Shown here: piece by piece, positions 1 to 6,156 of the stretch
How the letters are laid out: each line of letters opens with the position of its first letter
Numbering within the stretch: the first letter of the stretch is position 1
NCBI GenBank assembly: GCA_964568355.1
Contig: CAZMRK010000377.1
Location: 1 to 6,506 of the forward strand
Source of the DNA: JAJPJX01 sp964568355
GTDB taxonomy: Bacteria; Acidobacteriota; Terriglobia; Bryobacterales; Bryobacteraceae
DNA length: 6,506 nt
Reading direction: 5' to 3'
The notes under the pieces: model-generated
Database searches by the model: none
Told to the model about the DNA's origin: nothing
The model's input: the letters and a program-made list of their open reading frames with translations, nothing else
Made by a program: the position numbers and the translations under genes

Positions 1-1
1 G

Positions 2-481
2 CCGGTCGGGGACCACGATGTGAAGCCCACGCCGACAGGGAAGATTGTGGTCGACTTTCTGCGCGGCGGGATGCCGGCATTCATCGACACCGGCTTGAAC
101 GTCGTGGATGTGCGGGACGTGGCGGAAGGCGAATGGCTGGCGGCGGAACGCGGCGTGCCGGGGGAACGTTACATCCTGGGCTCGGAGAACATGACGCTGG
201 CCGAGATTTTGGGAACGCTGGCCCGGATCACCGGGCGTAAAGCTCCGCGGATCCGGCTGCCTTACGCGGTCGCCTACGCGGCCGGTTGGGTGAGCACGGC
301 GCTGGCTGGAGTGACCGGCAAGCCGCCGGTCGCGCCGCTGGACGCGGTTCGAATGGCGCGCAAGAAGATGTTCGTTTCCCAGCAAAAGGCCGAGCGGGAA
401 CTGGGCTACCAGCCGGGCCCGGCGGCGGGCGCGCTGCGGCGGGCGGTGGATTGGTTTCAGGCGAATGGATACGCAGGGTAG
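2..481 (+). CDS. hpnA: HpnA, hopanoid-associated sugar epimerase/dehydrogenase (C-terminal part, 5' truncated)
   Basis: This is the last 159 codons of an extended short-chain dehydrogenase (NAD-dependent epimerase/dehydratase family), open from the window edge to the TAG at 479-481. Recognisable HpnA segments are DVKPTPTGK near the left edge, then IDTGLNVVDVRDVA, GERYILGSENMTL, AVAYAAGWVSTALAG, and VRMARKKMF close to the C-terminus. The family is usually about 330 residues, so roughly the first half is missing, including the Rossmann glycine motif and the Tyr-x3-Lys catalytic pair, which cannot be checked here. HpnA proteins are widespread in hopanoid clusters, but their exact reaction is not firmly established; a role in side-chain sugar or oxidoreduction chemistry is assumed. 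An internal ATG at 359 or GTG at 20 is not a real start, because the homology-like sequence runs unbroken to the window edge. The stop lies 17 bases inside the next gene, so the two are probably translationally coupled. Confidence 0.9.
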   Translation, partial: PVGDHDVKPTPTGKIVVDFLRGGMPAFIDTGLNVVDVRDVAEGEWLAAERGVPGERYILGSENMTLAEILGTLARITGRKAPRIRLPYAVAYAAGWVSTALAGVTGKPPVAPLDAVRMARKKMFVSQQKAERELGYQPGPAAGALRRAVDWFQANGYAG

Positions 482-1172
482 CGTACTATTCGCGGCGGCC
501 GAACCCAGGGAGCTGAGAGGTTTGTTGCGGTTTTGCCGCGGAGTAAAGAAGGAGTCCTGGGGATTGGACTGGGTCCGGACCGGGACGTTGAACAGCCGTG
601 CCGTCGTGCTGGCGGCGAACGGTGCAGGCGGGGAACAAGCTGCGCGAGTTGTGGAAATCGCGGTGTCACGGCGGCCTTTGGCGGCGGTAGTGAGTACCGG
701 ATTCTGCGGTGCCCTGGATCCCGGATGGGAGATTGGGAGCGTATTCGTGGCTTCGGCGGTAGAGAGCAGCGGCGGACGGTACACGGCCAGGCAGCCGGAA
801 GCCGGCCGTCCCTATGTCTCCGGTGTGCTGGCCTCGATCGATCACATTGCCGGCACGGCGGAGGAGAAGCGCAAGCTGCGGGCCGGCGGCGCACAGGCGG
901 TGGAGATGGAAGCGGCCGGCGTGGCCCGCGCGGCGGAACGCAAGGGATTGGAATTTTATTGCGTGCGAGCCGTAAGCGACCTGGCTGGGGAGACATTCGC
1001 CAATGATTTCAATGGAGTGCTCCGCTCCGATGGACACTTCGATACAATCGAGCTATTGGCTTCCGCAATCCGGAAGCCCAGGGTTTTGGTGCCGGAGTTG
1101 GTCCGGCTGTATAGCCGCTGCCAGTTTGCCGCGCGAACATTAGGAGAATTTCTTGCCAACTGCCGGTTCTGA
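465..1172 (+). CDS. hpnG: HpnG-type hopanoid-associated nucleoside phosphorylase
   Basis: This 235-residue protein belongs to the purine nucleoside/MTA-SAH phosphorylase superfamily. Visible family features are a glycine-rich loop ANGAGGEQAARV (51-62), the core strand STGFCGALDP (77-86 region), the sugar-binding segment AVEMEAAGVARAA (145-157, with Met148-Glu149), and RAVSD (168-172), where Asp172 is the likely base-contacting acid. HpnG acts in the cytoplasm on adenosylhopane made by HpnH, releasing adenine to leave a (phospho)ribosylhopane, the entry to C35 bacteriohopanepolyols. The assignment over a generic MTA/SAH nucleosidase rests on the position between hpnA and hpnC/hpnD and the overall family look. 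The ATG at 465 lies inside the end of hpnA and has only a weak AGG at 459-461, consistent with re-initiation by ribosomes finishing hpnA. Its own end overlaps the next gene by 20 bases. A strict nucleosidase in another pathway is the main alternative. Confidence 0.83.
   Translation: MDTQGSVLFAAAEPRELRGLLRFCRGVKKESWGLDWVRTGTLNSRAVVLAANGAGGEQAARVVEIAVSRRPLAAVVSTGFCGALDPGWEIGSVFVASAVESSGGRYTARQPEAGRPYVSGVLASIDHIAGTAEEKRKLRAGGAQAVEMEAAGVARAAERKGLEFYCVRAVSDLAGETFANDFNGVLRSDGHFDTIELLASAIRKPRVLVPELVRLYSRCQFAARTLGEFLANCRF
1142..1146 (+). promoter_or_regulatory. Ribosome binding site for the first dehydrogenase (decides a TTG start)
   Basis: AGGAG ends six bases before a TTG at 1153. It lies inside the end of the phosphorylase gene. 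The other in-frame candidates, GTG at 1180 and ATG at 1192, have no purine-rich stretch at a suitable distance, so this site favours the TTG start. Confidence 0.7.
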
Positions 1173-2247
1173 TATTTCCGTGCCCGCAACCATGCATGCC
1201 GCAGTCTACCGGGGCAGCGGCGTGGTTTCCGTAGAGGAGATTCCTACTCCGGAGATCGGCTCGGGAGAGATCCTGATCCGCGTGGAGGCGTGTGGGATCT
1301 GTCATACCGATCTGAAGAAGATCGAGTACAACCTGCTGGAGCCGCCGCGCGTATATGGACATGAGACGGCTGGGATCGTGGCGAAGGTCGGACGGAATGT
1401 GCGGCGCTTCCTGCCGGGGGATCGCGTGGTTGTTTTTCACCACATCCCGTGTCTGGACTGCTATTACTGCCGGCGGCGGCTGTACGCGCAATGTCCCGTC
1501 TATAAGCAGGTGGGCGTGACGGCGGGCTTTGAGCCGGCAGGTGGTGGTTTTTCGCAGTACGTCCGGGTAATGGATTGGATCGTCGAGCGAGGTGTGGAAA
1601 TCGTCCCCGAGGGGGTCTCTTTCGAGCGCGCCTCGTTTGTGGAGCCGGTGAACACCTGTCTGAAGGCCGTGGTGCAGTGCGCGCCGACACCAGAAGATGT
1701 CGTGCTGGTAGTAGGGCAGGGACCGATCGGTCTGATGTTCACCATGCTGCTGCGGCGGGCCGGCGCCACTGTCGTGACAACCGATACCATGGCTCCGCGC
1801 CGGGAGCTTTCCCGGAATTGTGGCGCAGCTTACGTATGGGATCCGCTGCGAACCGATGTAGGAGCCGAGATTCGCAAGCTCACCGAAGGCCGCGGAGCGG
1901 ACCTGGTGATTCTGGCGGCTTCGGTGCCGGGAATTGTGGAGCAGGCGATCCGTTATTCCCGTCCGGGAGCGCGGATCCTGCTATTTGCGCAGACTTCAGA
2001 GACTGAACGGATCGAAATGTCCGGAGCGGGCATCTGTGTAGGAGAGCGCACGATGTTCGGGAGTTATAGTGCTTCGGTAGATCTGCAGAAAGAATCAGCG
2101 GACCTGGTATTCGGCGGTGCACTGCCGGTGGAGAAACTGATTTCGCACAGACTGCCATTGGTTAAAATCCGTTCAGGAATCGATTTGGCGTTGCATCCAA
2201 ACGCTAATTCGCTGAAAATTATCGTTCAGCCACAGGAGTGGTCATAG
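1153..2247 (+). CDS. Zinc-binding medium-chain alcohol/polyol dehydrogenase, first of a pair
   Basis: A 364-residue MDR dehydrogenase of full length for the family (about 340-370). The N-terminal GroES-like catalytic domain carries the catalytic-zinc ligands Cys47 (in CGICHTD), His70-Glu71 (GHE) and Glu164 (VEP). The structural-zinc lobe is intact: Cys100, Cys103, Cys106 and Cys114 in a C-x2-C-x2-C-x7-C pattern. The Rossmann domain has GQGPIG at 188-193, and Asp211 ends the second strand, which in this family usually means NAD(H). The protein most resembles sorbitol/threonine-type dehydrogenases; the substrate cannot be read from sequence. Its place, overlapping hpnG by 20 bases and touching a second dehydrogenase before hpnC, suggests work on the hopanoid side chain, possibly the ribosylhopane aldehyde or a polyol carbon. 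That is inference. Start is TTG at 1153, chosen for the AGGAG six bases upstream; ATG at 1192 would remove 13 residues without touching the domain. The 3' end (about 2041-2220) is near 49% GC by hand count, lower than hpnD. Confidence 0.88.
   Translation: MPTAGSDISVPATMHAAVYRGSGVVSVEEIPTPEIGSGEILIRVEACGICHTDLKKIEYNLLEPPRVYGHETAGIVAKVGRNVRRFLPGDRVVVFHHIPCLDCYYCRRRLYAQCPVYKQVGVTAGFEPAGGGFSQYVRVMDWIVERGVEIVPEGVSFERASFVEPVNTCLKAVVQCAPTPEDVVLVVGQGPIGLMFTMLLRRAGATVVTTDTMAPRRELSRNCGAAYVWDPLRTDVGAEIRKLTEGRGADLVILAASVPGIVEQAIRYSRPGARILLFAQTSETERIEMSGAGICVGERTMFGSYSASVDLQKESADLVFGGALPVEKLISHRLPLVKIRSGIDLALHPNANSLKIIVQPQEWS
2234..2238 (+). promoter_or_regulatory. Ribosome binding site for the second dehydrogenase (decides a GTG start)
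   Basis: AGGAG within the last codons of the first dehydrogenase gene, eight bases before the GTG at 2247. An earlier in-frame GTG at 2238 overlaps this site and so is unlikely to be the start. The ATG at 2259 would place the site 20 bases away. Confidence 0.65.
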
Positions 2248-3287
2248 TGAAAAGCCAGATGATGGCTGCCGTGCTTTATGGCAAAGAACATTTGCAGGTG
2301 GAGCCGGTGGCTGTTCCCCAAATTGAGAAGGGAGACATCCTTGTTCGCGTCAAGGTCGCATTGACCTGTGGGACTGACGTCAAAGTCTTCCAGCGTGGTT
2401 ATCACGCACGCATGATCGTCCCCCCGGCGGTGTTCGGGCACGAACTGGCCGGCGACATTGTCGCCGTTGGAGAGGAAGTTCGCAAATTCTCGGTGGGACA
2501 GCGGGTGGTGGCAGCCAATTCCGCGCCTTGCGAAGAATGTTTTTTCTGCCGCCGCGGCCTCGAGAATCTCTGCGAGGATCTGCTGTTCAATAACGGCGCG
2601 TATGCGGAATACATCCGCATTCCGGCGCGCATCGTAGAGCGCAATACGTACGAGCTTCCGGCGCATGTGAGCTATCACGACGCGGCGTTGGTGGAACCGC
2701 TTTCCTGCGTAGTACGGGGACTCGAAGAGACCGGCGTTCGTCCCGGCGATACCGTGACGATTATCGGGCTGGGGCCGATCGGGCTGATGTTTGTACGCCT
2801 GGCCAAGCTGTACGGAGCGCGGGTGATCGCGGTGGGGCGCAGACAGACGCAACTGGACCGCGCCGAAGCCATGGGCGCCGATGAACTGATTTCGACCGGA
2901 AAGATTCCCAACCCGGTAAAGACCGTGCGGGAACTGACCCAGAACCGCGGAACCGACATCGCCATCGAGGCGGTGGGCAAACCGGAGACCTGGCACTGGG
3001 CCGTGGACATGGTGCGGCGCGGGGGCACGGTGAATTTCTTCGGCGGCTGCCCGAACGAAAGCAAGGTCAGCCTGGATACGGCGCTGCTGCATTATTCCGA
3101 AATCACCTGCAAGGCCAGTTTCCACCATACGCCGGCTTACATTCGCAAAGCCCTGGCGCTGGTGAGCAAAGGCGACATCACCGCGCGCGACTTCGTCAAC
3201 AACGAAGAGCCGCTCGCCAACCTGCTGGAAGTGATGCGGCACCTGATGAGCCACAACGGGCACCTGAAGACCGCGATCATTCCCTGA
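2247..3287 (+). CDS. Zinc-binding medium-chain alcohol/polyol dehydrogenase, second of a pair
   Basis: A 346-residue MDR dehydrogenase with the same layout as its upstream neighbour but clearly diverged from it. Numbered from the GTG at 2247, catalytic-zinc ligands are Cys41 (CGTD), His65-Glu66 (GHE) and Glu150 (VEP). The structural-zinc cysteines are 95, 98, 101 and 109, again C-x2-C-x2-C-x7-C. The Rossmann motif GLGPIG is at 174-179. The second strand ends in GRR (197-199) instead of an acidic residue, a pattern often linked to NADP(H) preference, so the pair may use different cofactors. All metal ligands are present, so an active enzyme is expected; the substrate is unknown. The GTG start shares one base with the TAG stop of the previous gene and has AGGAG eight bases upstream, pointing to translational coupling. 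GTG 2238 and ATG 2259 are the alternative starts. Context suggests a role in hopanoid side-chain oxidoreduction, but a generic sorbitol/threonine-type dehydrogenase carried in the operon is also possible. Confidence 0.87.
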   Translation: MKSQMMAAVLYGKEHLQVEPVAVPQIEKGDILVRVKVALTCGTDVKVFQRGYHARMIVPPAVFGHELAGDIVAVGEEVRKFSVGQRVVAANSAPCEECFFCRRGLENLCEDLLFNNGAYAEYIRIPARIVERNTYELPAHVSYHDAALVEPLSCVVRGLEETGVRPGDTVTIIGLGPIGLMFVRLAKLYGARVIAVGRRQTQLDRAEAMGADELISTGKIPNPVKTVRELTQNRGTDIAIEAVGKPETWHWAVDMVRRGGTVNFFGGCPNESKVSLDTALLHYSEITCKASFHHTPAYIRKALALVSKGDITARDFVNNEEPLANLLEVMRHLMSHNGHLKTAIIP

Positions 3288-3296
3288 GCGCCCGCC

Positions 3297-4214
3297 GTGT
3301 ATCTGCCACCCAGGGAGTTCGTCCGATCGAAGGAAGCACTCGCCAGCCGATACACCCGGGAGAGCGCGCAGGAGTATACCCGCTGGCTGGCGACCCATCA
3401 CTACGAGAATTTTCATGTAGTGAGTTTCCTGCTGCCCAAGCGCCTGCACCAGGATTTCTATAACGTCTACGCTTATTGCCGGTGGGCGGATGACCTGGGT
3501 GACGAGATGGGCGACCGGGCAGAGAGCCTGCGGCTGCTGGAATGGTGGCGGGAGCAGCTCGAGGACTTGTACGTGGGCGGCTCTCCGACGCATCCGGTCT
3601 TCGTGGCGCTGCGCGAAACGGCGGCGCGGCACCAGATTCCGCAGGAGCCCTTTGCCGATCTGATCCGCGCCTTTGGGCAGGACCAGACCGTGACGCGCTA
3701 TCGCACCTGGGAAGACCTGTTCGGCTACTGCCGCTATTCCGCGAATCCGGTGGGACGGCTGGTTCTGTATTTATGCGGTTACCGGGATGCCGAACGGCAG
3801 CAGCTTTCCGACGCCACGTGCACCGCCCTGCAACTGGCGAACTTCTGGCAGGACGTAACCGTGGACCTGGAAAAAGACCGGGTGTACCTACCGCTCGAGG
3901 TGCTGGAGAAAAACGGATATCCGGTGGAGGATCTGTTCGCGCGGCGCTTCACGCCAGCCTTTGCGGCGGCGATGCGCGAGGTGGTGGAGCGCGCCCGGGC
4001 GCTATTTCAGGAAGGGCTGCCGCTGGTAGGCAGGGTAGACCGGCGGCTGGCGCTTGACCTGGACCTGTTCAGCCGCGGCGGCCTGTACATTCTGGAGAAG
4101 ATCGCCGCGCAAGGCTACAATGTGCTGGCCGGGCGGCCGGCAATCACGAAAGTGGAACGCGTGCGGTTGCTGCTTGGGTCGCTGGTGCGAATGGCGTTCC
4201 CGCAGGCCGCATAA
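3297..4214 (+). CDS. hpnC: HpnC, hydroxysqualene synthase (squalene/phytoene synthase family)
   Basis: A 305-residue all-alpha trans-isoprenyl diphosphate synthase. HpnC converts presqualene diphosphate to hydroxysqualene, the second step of the HpnD-HpnC-HpnE route to squalene. Signature parts in order: HYENFHVVSFLLPKRL (35-50), the first aspartate-rich motif in YAYCRWADDLGDE (58-70; Asp65, Asp66, Asp69), YCRYSANPVGRLVLYLCG (144-161), and the second aspartate motif NFWQDVTVD (182-190; Asp186, Asp190) followed by RVYLP. The HYENF and SANPVGR segments are characteristic of HpnC as against HpnD. The first 24 residues show no recognisable motif. GTG at 3297 is the only reasonable start: it comes nine bases after the previous gene's TGA in the same frame, no Shine-Dalgarno is visible, and the first in-frame ATG is at residue 71, inside the active site. 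Expression therefore probably depends on coupling to the upstream dehydrogenase. Its stop shares a base with the hpnD start. Confidence 0.93.
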   Translation: MYLPPREFVRSKEALASRYTRESAQEYTRWLATHHYENFHVVSFLLPKRLHQDFYNVYAYCRWADDLGDEMGDRAESLRLLEWWREQLEDLYVGGSPTHPVFVALRETAARHQIPQEPFADLIRAFGQDQTVTRYRTWEDLFGYCRYSANPVGRLVLYLCGYRDAERQQLSDATCTALQLANFWQDVTVDLEKDRVYLPLEVLEKNGYPVEDLFARRFTPAFAAAMREVVERARALFQEGLPLVGRVDRRLALDLDLFSRGGLYILEKIAAQGYNVLAGRPAITKVERVRLLLGSLVRMAFPQAA

Positions 4215-5050
4215 TGGATCCCCTGGAGCGTTCTTACGCCTATTGCCGAGGCGTCGCCCGATCCCGCGCCAAGAATTTCTATTACTCCTTCCTGCTGCTT
4301 TCGCGCGAGCGCCGCAATGCGATGTGCGCGATTTATGCCTTCATGCGCTATTGCGACGATCTGAGCGACGAACCGGGCGCCAATCGCGCCGCCATCGAGC
4401 GCTGGCGCGCGGCGCTGGAGGGCGCGCTCGAAGGGCGCTTCGACAGCCATCCGGCGTGGCCGGCGTTCTACGACACGGTGCGGCGCTTCCGCATTCCGGC
4501 GCAGTATTTCCACGAAATGATCGACGGCGTGGCCTCCGACCTGGAACCGCGCTGTTTCCAGACCTTCGAGCAGTTGTACCGCTATTGCTACCAGGTGGCT
4601 TCCGTGGTGGGGCTGACGGTGATTCATATTTTCGGGTTTGAGTCGCCGGAGGCGCTGCCGCTCGCAGAGAAATGCGGCGTGGCGTTTCAATTGACCAACA
4701 TCCTGCGGGACATCCGGGAGGATGCCGACCGCGGGCGGATTTATCTGCCGGCGGAAGACCTGGAGCGGTTCGGCGTGAGCCCGGCGGAGCTGCGGGAGGG
4801 CCGGCGGTCGGAGCGATTCGTGGAACTGATGCGCTTCGAAGCGGGGCGCGCGCGCGCCTATTACGACGAATCGCAGCCGCTCATCGGGATGGTGGACCGC
4901 CGCAGCCGCTCCTCGCTGTGGGCGCTGATCGAGATCTATTCCCGCCTGCTCCGGCGGATCGAGCAGACGAACTACGACGTGCTGGATCGGCGGGTGCGTC
5001 TTTCCGCGCTGGAGAAATCGTGGATCGTGCTGCGCGCCATGCTGAGTTGA
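4214..5050 (+). CDS. hpnD: HpnD, presqualene diphosphate synthase
   Basis: A 278-residue squalene/phytoene synthase family protein, the usual size for HpnD. It joins two farnesyl diphosphates head to head to give presqualene diphosphate, which HpnC then uses. Motifs: SRAKNFYYSFLLLSRERR (17-34), FMRYCDDLSDE (43-53) with the first aspartate-rich motif DDLSD, the segment EMIDGVASDL (101-110), YCYQVASVVGL (124-134), and the second motif FQLTNILRDIREDADRGR (158-175) with Asn162, Asp166 and Asp170, then IYLP. The NILRDIxED form and the S-x-x-KNFYYSF opening separate it from HpnC. ATG at 4214 overlaps the hpnC stop (TAATG), so the two are translated in tandem. The gene is very GC-rich; bases 4381-4440 are about 77% GC. 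The usual partner hpnE, a flavin-dependent oxidoreductase, does not follow; a methyltransferase gene does. Confidence 0.94.
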   Translation: MDPLERSYAYCRGVARSRAKNFYYSFLLLSRERRNAMCAIYAFMRYCDDLSDEPGANRAAIERWRAALEGALEGRFDSHPAWPAFYDTVRRFRIPAQYFHEMIDGVASDLEPRCFQTFEQLYRYCYQVASVVGLTVIHIFGFESPEALPLAEKCGVAFQLTNILRDIREDADRGRIYLPAEDLERFGVSPAELREGRRSERFVELMRFEAGRARAYYDESQPLIGMVDRRSRSSLWALIEIYSRLLRRIEQTNYDVLDRRVRLSALEKSWIVLRAMLS

Positions 5051-5060
5051 GCGGGAAGGT

Positions 5061-5064
5061 GAGG
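5061..5064 (+). promoter_or_regulatory. Ribosome binding site for the methyltransferase gene
   Basis: GAGG, part of the purine-rich stretch AAGGTGAGG in the 22 bases after hpnD, ends eight bases before the ATG at 5073. A second purine run, GGGAG at 5068-5072, touches the ATG and is too close to serve. The in-frame ATG at 5091 has no comparable site. Confidence 0.55.
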
Positions 5065-5072
5065 TTCGGGAG

Positions 5073-6083
5073 ATGACCGGTCCGCGGCGCATGGTTCGGA
5101 GGATTCGAGAGAAGCTGCGGGCGGCGCATGCCGTCTACCAGAGCGATCCGGAGCGGTTGCGGCCCGGCACCCGGTTGTATGAGAAGCGCACCCGGGAGGA
5201 GACGGAGCATTACTCGGGCGTGTATTCCACCGGCGAGGCGGAGGCCCACCTGCTCGAGCCGGCGCCGGCCGCGTGGGAGGAGATCCAGCGAAGATCGGCG
5301 GCGCTGCTGCGGCGGGCGACCGGCATGGACCTCACCGAACACATCGTTTCACGGCTCACGGCCCGGCCGGAGGCGCGCTTTCTCTCGCTGGGCTCGGGGG
5401 CGGGCGGGGTAGAGATGGTGTTCGCCCGGGAGGCTCCGGCCACGCAGTTTTTATGCCTCGACCTGAACCAGGAACTGCTGCGCGTGGGGCGCGATGCGGC
5501 ACGGAACGAGGGGCTGAACATGCGCTTTGAGCCCGCTGACCTGAATACGGTAAATCTGCCGCGAGCGGAATTCGACCTGGTGTTCTGCCACGCCTCGCTG
5601 CATCACGTCCTGGAACTGGAACGGCTGGCGGAGCAGGTGAAACAGGCGCTGCGGCCGGGCGGAGAGTGGATCGTGGTGGACATCATCACGCGCTCGGGTT
5701 ATCGCATGTGGCCGGAGACCCGCAACGTGGTACGCCCGCTGTTTCGCACGCTGCCGACGCAGTTTCGCCTGAATCACACCGCCTATCTCCCGGAGCGGCG
5801 GATCGACCGCGAGATCTGGGAAGGCGACACGCGCGCCGCGGGGATGGAATGCATTCGCTCCGGAGATATCCTCCCGGTGCTGCGGAGCCGCTTTCGCCAG
5901 GTGGCTTTTGCGGGCTACCAGAGCATCGCGCGGCGCTTCCTGGATACGATGTACGGCCCCAATTATGACCTGTCGCAGCCGCTGGACGCCCGCCTGCTGG
6001 ACTGGATCTGGGAGTTGGACTGCCATTATGTGGCGAGCGGGACGCTGCGGCCCGAGAGTTTCTTCGGGGTGTACGCTCCCTGA
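5073..6083 (+). CDS. Class I SAM-dependent methyltransferase, substrate unknown
   Basis: A 336-residue protein with a central Rossmann-type methyltransferase domain. Motif I is FLSLGSGAGG (103-112), the acidic residue that would hold the SAM ribose is in CLDLN (Asp130), an acidic contact follows in PADLN (155-158), motif IV is FDLVFCHASLHHV (167-179), and the strand after it is LRPGGEWIVVD (193-203). This order is typical of small-molecule methyltransferases of the UbiE/Methyltransf_11 type. The N-terminal 100 residues (Arg-rich start, then an acidic helical stretch) and the last 100 or so residues, rich in Trp/Tyr and ending ESFFGVYAP, lie outside that domain and I do not recognise them. No signal peptide or membrane segment is seen. 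It is not HpnP or HpnR, the known hopanoid methylases, which are radical SAM enzymes. It follows hpnD by 22 bases, so it is probably co-transcribed and could modify a hopanoid or simply share the operon. Confidence 0.85.
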   Translation: MTGPRRMVRRIREKLRAAHAVYQSDPERLRPGTRLYEKRTREETEHYSGVYSTGEAEAHLLEPAPAAWEEIQRRSAALLRRATGMDLTEHIVSRLTARPEARFLSLGSGAGGVEMVFAREAPATQFLCLDLNQELLRVGRDAARNEGLNMRFEPADLNTVNLPRAEFDLVFCHASLHHVLELERLAEQVKQALRPGGEWIVVDIITRSGYRMWPETRNVVRPLFRTLPTQFRLNHTAYLPERRIDREIWEGDTRAAGMECIRSGDILPVLRSRFRQVAFAGYQSIARRFLDTMYGPNYDLSQPLDARLLDWIWELDCHYVASGTLRPESFFGVYAP

Positions 6084-6156
6084 CGCCGGATTGGGGAAGG
6101 GCCTGCGGCCGGCCGGTTTGGGGGTATGCTGAGGGGGTAGCGGCTGCGAAAACGAT
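6084..6156 (+). other. Intergenic gap between the hopanoid operon and the peroxiredoxin-like gene
   Basis: This 73-base gap is the only non-coding stretch of any size. It holds a 10-base perfect palindrome, CGGCCGGCCG (6106-6115), followed by only three T residues, so it is at best a poor intrinsic terminator. A sequence like a -10 box, TATGCT at 6125-6130, lies 26 bases before the downstream ATG, but no convincing -35 element stands at the right distance. The gap suggests that a new transcription unit may start here; the evidence is weak. Confidence 0.35.

Noticed and set aside
836..845. A short tandem-like TCGATCGATC within the phosphorylase gene.
   Set aside because: It is a 10-base chance palindromic run inside coding sequence, with codons that fit the protein.
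2226..3632. A 468-codon open frame on the minus strand opposite the second dehydrogenase and the start of hpnC.
   Set aside because: It lies wholly opposite strongly recognisable genes, its translation is rich in His/Arg/Gln with no family motif, and long antisense frames are expected in GC-rich coding DNA.
4115..5092. A 325-codon open frame on the minus strand opposite hpnD.
   Set aside because: It mirrors the codon pattern of hpnD, has no recognisable motif, and hpnD is certain.
6091..6130. A possible promoter with TTGGGG (6091) and TATGCT (6125), and a possible terminator at the palindrome 6106-6115.
   Set aside because: The spacing between the two boxes is far too long (28 bases), and the palindrome lacks a loop and a T tract. 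Neither is strong enough for its own entry.
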